From assembly GCF_001439695.1 (NCBI RefSeq), contig NZ_JYLL01000034.1, positions 1 through 64,000 of the forward strand: a stretch of DNA of 64,000 nucleotides, written 5' to 3'. The stretch comes from Pseudomonas veronii. GTDB taxonomy: Bacteria; Pseudomonadota; Gammaproteobacteria; Pseudomonadales; Pseudomonadaceae. Below are positions 61,101 to 64,000 of the stretch, one piece after another. Position 1 is the stretch's first letter. Every line of letters begins with the position of its first letter. The notes below the pieces were generated by a model. The model did not search any database. It was not told the DNA's origin and saw nothing but the letters and a program-made list of their open reading frames with translations. The position numbers were made by a program, and so were the translations under genes.

Positions 61101-64000
61101 ACCAAGCCGGTAACCGGCTCGATCGACGCGGTCAACGGCGAAGCCACGGTTTACTTCAAACCGAACGAAAACTTCAACGGCACCGCAAACTTCACCTACA
61201 CCGCGACCGACAGCGGCAATGCTGACGGCACCAACCCGCTGACGTCTACTCCGGCCAACGGCACCATCACCGTGACTGCGGTCAACGACGCGCCGGTTGC
61301 CGCACCGACCACCGCAACGGGTTCCGAAGATCCGGTTCAAGGCATCGAAGTCAAACTGAGCGCGACCGACGTAGATGGCGTGACAGACGTGAAATCGTTC
61401 ACCGTCGGCACGCCTACCAATGGCACGTTCTACACCGATGCGGCGATGACCAAACCGGTGACCGGCGCTATTGATGCGGTCAATGGCGAAGCCACGGTTT
61501 ACTTCAAGCCAAATGAAAACTTCAACGGCACCGCGAACTTCACCTACACCGCCACCGACGGCGGTATTGCTGACGGCGGCAGCCCGCTGACCTCTGCGCC
61601 TGCCAACGGCACTATCACCGTGACCCCGGTCAACGATGCACCAGTGGCTGCGGCCACTACCGCAACGGGTGCTGAAGATCCAAGCGTAGGTATCGCGGTC
61701 AAACTGAGCGCGACGGACGTAGACGGCGTGGCGGACGTGAAATCGTTCACTGTCGGCACGCCTACCAACGGCACGTTCTACACCGACGCCGCCATGACCA
61801 AACCGGTGACCGGCTCGATCGACGCCGTCAACGGCGAAGCCACCGTTTACTTCAAGCCAAATGAAAACTTCAACGGCACCGCGAACTTCACCTACACCGC
61901 GACCGACGGCGGTATTGCTGACGGCGGCAGCCCGCTGACCTCGGCTCCGGCCAACGGCACCATCACCGTGACTCCGGTCAACGATGCACCGGTCGCCGCA
62001 CCGACCACCGCAACGGGTTCTGAAGATCCGGTTCAAGGCATCGAAGTCAAACTGAGCGCGACCGACGTAGATGGCGTGACAGACGTGAAATCGTTCACCG
62101 TCGGCACCCCAACCAACGGCACGTTCTACACCGACGCCGCCATGACCAAGCCAGTGACTGGCTCGATTGACGCAGTCAACGGCGAAGCCACCGTTTACTT
62201 CAAGCCAAACGAAAACTTCAACGGCACCGCGAACTTCACCTACACCGCGACCGACGGCGGTATCGCTGACGGCGGCAGCCCGCTGACCTCGGCTCCGGCC
62301 AACGGCACCATCACCGTGACTCCGGTCAACGATGCGCCGGTCGCCGCACCGACCACCGCAACGGGTTCCGAAGATCCGGTTCAAGGCATCGAAGTCAAAC
62401 TGAGCGCCACCGACGTAGACGGCGTGGCAGACGTGAAATCCTTCACCGTCGGCACCCCAACCAACGGCACCTTCTACACCGACGCGGCCATGACCAAGCC
62501 GGTAACCGGCTCGATCGACGCGGTCAACGGTGAAGCCACCGTTTACTTCAAGCCAAACGAAAACTTCAACGGCACCGCGAACTTCACCTACACCGCCACC
62601 GACGGCGGCATTGCTGGCGGCGGCAGCCCGCTGACCTCGGCTCCAGCCAACGGCACCATCACCGTGACTGCGGTGAACGACGCTCCGGTACTGGGCAACG
62701 CCTCGACCAACGCATTCGGCGACACCTATATTGAAGGCAAGCCTGGCGGCTACGTGGCGGCGAACCTGACCGTCAGCGACGTCGACAACAACACCCTGCA
62801 AAGCGCCAAAGTCACACTCGTCAACCACCTGGCAGACGATGTACTGATCGCAGATGTCAGCAACACCAAAATTGCAGTCAGCTACGACAAGGCCACGGGC
62901 ATCTTGACCTTGTCCGGTGAGGCCTCCACGGCTGAGTACCAGGAAGTCCTGCGTTCGGTACACTTCGCCAGCGAAAGCGAGAACCCGGACCCGGCCAATC
63001 GCACCCTGACCATCACCGTCAACGACGGCCAGCTGGATTCGGCGCCTGTCACCTCCGTGGTGTACGTGGTTCCGGTGAACGATCCGCCTGAGGTCAAGTT
63101 CGACAGCACCACATTCACTGAGCAAAAAGACGCAGTCGCGCTGGTCGAAAACCTGACCATCAAAGACGTCGACAACACCACCTTCAGCAAAGTCGTGGTC
63201 ACCGTCGACCACCTGGCTGCAGGTGATTTGCTCAGCAATACCGATGTGCTCAAGGCCCTGGCCGTTGCCGGGATCACCATCACCCAGAGCGGCAGCGCCG
63301 CCGACGGGAAAATCGTCTACACCCTCACCAGCGACTCGAAGGCCGGCAGCAGCGCCGCCGACTTCGTCAAACTGGTTGAAGCCATCACCTTCCAGAGCCC
63401 GGGCAATAACCCTGTCGGTACCGATCGTACCGTCACCATCGATGTGACTGACAACGGTGGCGGCAACCTGGATCGCGAACCGCCGGAAACCGGCAGCGCC
63501 ACTGGCAAGGTCACTATCGACCTGTTCAACGACGCCCCGACTGCATCGGCCGACAACACCACCGCCGATGAAGACCATACCGCCAAGATCGTGCTGGACG
63601 GCAAGGATGTGGACGGTACCGTCTCCAGCTTTGTCATCACCACCTTGCCGGAAAATGGCAAGCTGTACAGCGATGCCACGCTGCAAACCGAACTCAAAGT
63701 CGGCGACTCGGTGCCAGCGGGTGCCGACGGCAAAGCCGCGGTTTACTTCGCCCCGACCGGCGACTGGAGCGGCAAAACCGAGGTGACGTTCACTGCGGTC
63801 GACAACGGCGGTAAATCGAGCGCCGTAACGACGGCCGACATCACGATCGCGCCGGTTACCGACACTCCGCACCTGGGCCTGCTCGGCGGCGGCCCTGTGA
63901 CCTCGATCAACTTCGACAGCGCCAACCTCAATGGTTCGTGGGGCATCGTCGGGGTAAATGACGCCAACAACGCGCCTGTCAGTGGCACCCCGAGCACTCC
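58137..64000 (+). CDS. lapA: Giant adhesin LapA, N-terminal part (runs off the window)
   Basis: The frame is open from ATG 58137 (GGAG upstream) to the window end, 1954 codons so far. Residues 1-115 form the retention module that plugs LapE, with the LapG cleavage motif TAAG at 106-109 and a second TAAG at 111-114 (TAAGPTAAG). Then come two Calx-beta-like units (~150-350), a cadherin-like unit (NTVAEEQVATGNVLSNDSDI), nine 116-residue repeats (59550-62681), and further cadherin/VCBS-like domains (NDAPTASADNTTADED). Family members anchor cells to surfaces in biofilms, and c-di-GMP signalling through LapD controls their release. Confidence 0.93.
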   Translation, partial: MSSVAVVKSIVGQVFAVSPEGIRRLLVEGDRLFAGEQVETGPAGSVSLELADGRTLDLGRDTQWSANTPDSVTDLSAATAQEAPSVAELQQAIAAGADPTQDLEATAAGPTAAGADGAVGGGHSFVVLDATAGTVDPTIGYPTNGLNAADAATSLFTAATNNSLDPRSVTITLTATPSITEAGGVVVYTVFVTQAPTSDLTVTLSNGLSVVVLAGQTAGALNVTFAGNDTPYLDASSISATITGTSGGGNLIITTDPAPAVTQINDTIDTTTVTLSANASVDEGGKIVYTATVNNAAQTDVTITLSNNTTITIEAGKTTGTVSVDTPANLADGKDLSVSATITGASGGNYENLAINPEAATTTVIAVDNPSVLVADTNTVAEEQVATGNVLSNDSDIDNVLTVATFTVGGTTYNAGQTAIVEGVGTVTIGADGAYAFTPVKDYNGEVPQIGYTTNTGSSSTLDVTVTPVNDAPVAVVVAANGAEDPAQGIAVKLSATDGDGLANVKSFTVGTPTNGTFYTDAAMTKPVTGSIDAVNGEATIYFKPNENFNGTANFTYTATDSGNADGSNPLTSAPANGTVTVTAVNDAPEAIATTATGTEDPSVGIAVKLSATDVDGLANVKSFTVGESANGTFYTDAAMTKPVTGAIDAVNGEATVYFKPNENFNGTANFTYTATDSGNADGSNPLTSAPANGTVTVTAVNDAPEAVATTATGSEDSAQGIEVKLSATDVDGVDNVKSFTVGTPTNGTFYTDAAMTKPVTGSIDAVNGEATVYFKPNENFNGTANFTYTATDSGNADGSNPLTSTPANGTITVTAVNDAPVAVATTATGSEDPAQGIEVKLSATDIDGVENVKSFTVGTPTNGTFYTDAAMTKPVTGSIDAVNGEATVYFKPNENFNGTANFTYTATDSGNADGTNPLTSTPANGTITVTAVNDAPEAVATTATGSEDPAQGIEVKLSATDIDGVENVKSFTVGTPTNGTFYTDAAMTKPVTGSIDAVNGEATVYFKPNENFNGTANFTYTATDSGNADGTNPLTSTPANGTITVTAVNDAPVAAPTTATGSEDPVQGIEVKLSATDVDGVTDVKSFTVGTPTNGTFYTDAAMTKPVTGAIDAVNGEATVYFKPNENFNGTANFTYTATDGGIADGGSPLTSAPANGTITVTPVNDAPVAAATTATGAEDPSVGIAVKLSATDVDGVADVKSFTVGTPTNGTFYTDAAMTKPVTGSIDAVNGEATVYFKPNENFNGTANFTYTATDGGIADGGSPLTSAPANGTITVTPVNDAPVAAPTTATGSEDPVQGIEVKLSATDVDGVTDVKSFTVGTPTNGTFYTDAAMTKPVTGSIDAVNGEATVYFKPNENFNGTANFTYTATDGGIADGGSPLTSAPANGTITVTPVNDAPVAAPTTATGSEDPVQGIEVKLSATDVDGVADVKSFTVGTPTNGTFYTDAAMTKPVTGSIDAVNGEATVYFKPNENFNGTANFTYTATDGGIAGGGSPLTSAPANGTITVTAVNDAPVLGNASTNAFGDTYIEGKPGGYVAANLTVSDVDNNTLQSAKVTLVNHLADDVLIADVSNTKIAVSYDKATGILTLSGEASTAEYQEVLRSVHFASESENPDPANRTLTITVNDGQLDSAPVTSVVYVVPVNDPPEVKFDSTTFTEQKDAVALVENLTIKDVDNTTFSKVVVTVDHLAAGDLLSNTDVLKALAVAGITITQSGSAADGKIVYTLTSDSKAGSSAADFVKLVEAITFQSPGNNPVGTDRTVTIDVTDNGGGNLDREPPETGSATGKVTIDLFNDAPTASADNTTADEDHTAKIVLDGKDVDGTVSSFVITTLPENGKLYSDATLQTELKVGDSVPAGADGKAAVYFAPTGDWSGKTEVTFTAVDNGGKSSAVTTADITIAPVTDTPHLGLLGGGPVTSINFDSANLNGSWGIVGVNDANNAPVSGTPST
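59550..62681 (+). repeat. Nine tandem 348-bp repeats inside lapA
   Basis: Units start at 59550, 59898, 60246, 60594, 60942, 61290, 61638, 61986 and 62334, each exactly 348 bp (116 residues). Shared segments include VKSFTVGTPTNGTFYTDAAM and KPNENFNGTANFTYTATD. Units 1-5 carry DSGNADG(S/T)NPL; units 6-9 carry DGGIA(D/G)GGSPL, so two sub-families exist. Confidence 0.95.

Noticed and set aside
59550..62681. Regular repeats considered as a CRISPR or satellite array
   Set aside because: The unit is 348 bp, in frame and coding, with no spacers; it is a protein repeat array. I saw no CRISPR array elsewhere.
58347..63872. A 1841-codon open frame on the minus strand
   Set aside because: It is the antisense shadow of the repeated lapA coding sequence. 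Its repetitive composition mirrors the lapA repeats, and lapA has a ribosome site, family domains and operon context.

Overview
The window looks like a chromosome segment of a fluorescent-group Pseudomonas. The evidence is gene order (formate dehydrogenase-like oxidoreductase, fdhD, LysR, LysM/BON protein, yrfG, nudE, cysQ; then dctBD next to rmlBACD), an OprD-family porin, agmatine deiminase, a LapA-type adhesin with its secretion genes, GC-rich coding DNA, and many short inverted repeats of the REP/REPIN type.

Layout. 0-4 kb: an IS4-like transposase tail, a minus-strand operon with two DUF1493 membrane paralogues, a broken Fic gene, and a secreted DUF2135/TPR protein. 4-14.7 kb: RecQ-family helicase, thioesterases, glycine-zipper protein, a probable sRNA, the FdhF-like/FdhD pair, LysR, Kbp, YrfG, NudE, CysQ. 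14.7-21.3 kb: dctBD and rmlBACD, almost all joined by 4-bp start/stop overlaps. 21.5-28 kb: a kinase/aminotransferase fusion, aguA, a small protein, an OprD-type porin. 28-40.1 kb: M48 protease; an envelope cluster (porin-like protein, class A acid phosphatase, MipA/OmpV, DUF1254, AraC regulator); then a reductase/hydrolase operon divergent from a TetR regulator.

40.1-42.6 kb is a decayed accessory stretch. It holds a tandem cold-shock-like protein, an integrase remnant, palindromic repeats, and an intact YhfG-Fic pair; yhfG starts with GTG and fic with TTG.

42.67-52.74 kb is a roughly 10-kb integrative element in the 3' end of tRNA-Thr(TGT). The tRNA and a P4-type integrase lie at the right end, and a copy of the tRNA 3' end lies at the left. 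Its AT-rich cargo is a two-gene Hachiman-type antiphage system (hamA DUF1837 and hamB helicase). This is followed by a two-gene unit, a DprA-like protein overlapping a HAD-phosphoribosyltransferase fusion, which I regard as the best candidate for a poorly described defence or nucleotide-processing system. A second tyrosine recombinase with a small partner and a region of DnaA-box-like sites and long hairpins complete it.

52.8-64 kb carries lapC, lapB and lapE (minus) and, divergently, the start of the giant adhesin lapA. lapA has an N-terminal retention module with the TAAG protease site, followed by nine exact-length 348-bp tandem repeats, and runs off the window end. Together the lap genes form a type I secretion and surface-retention system for biofilm adhesion.
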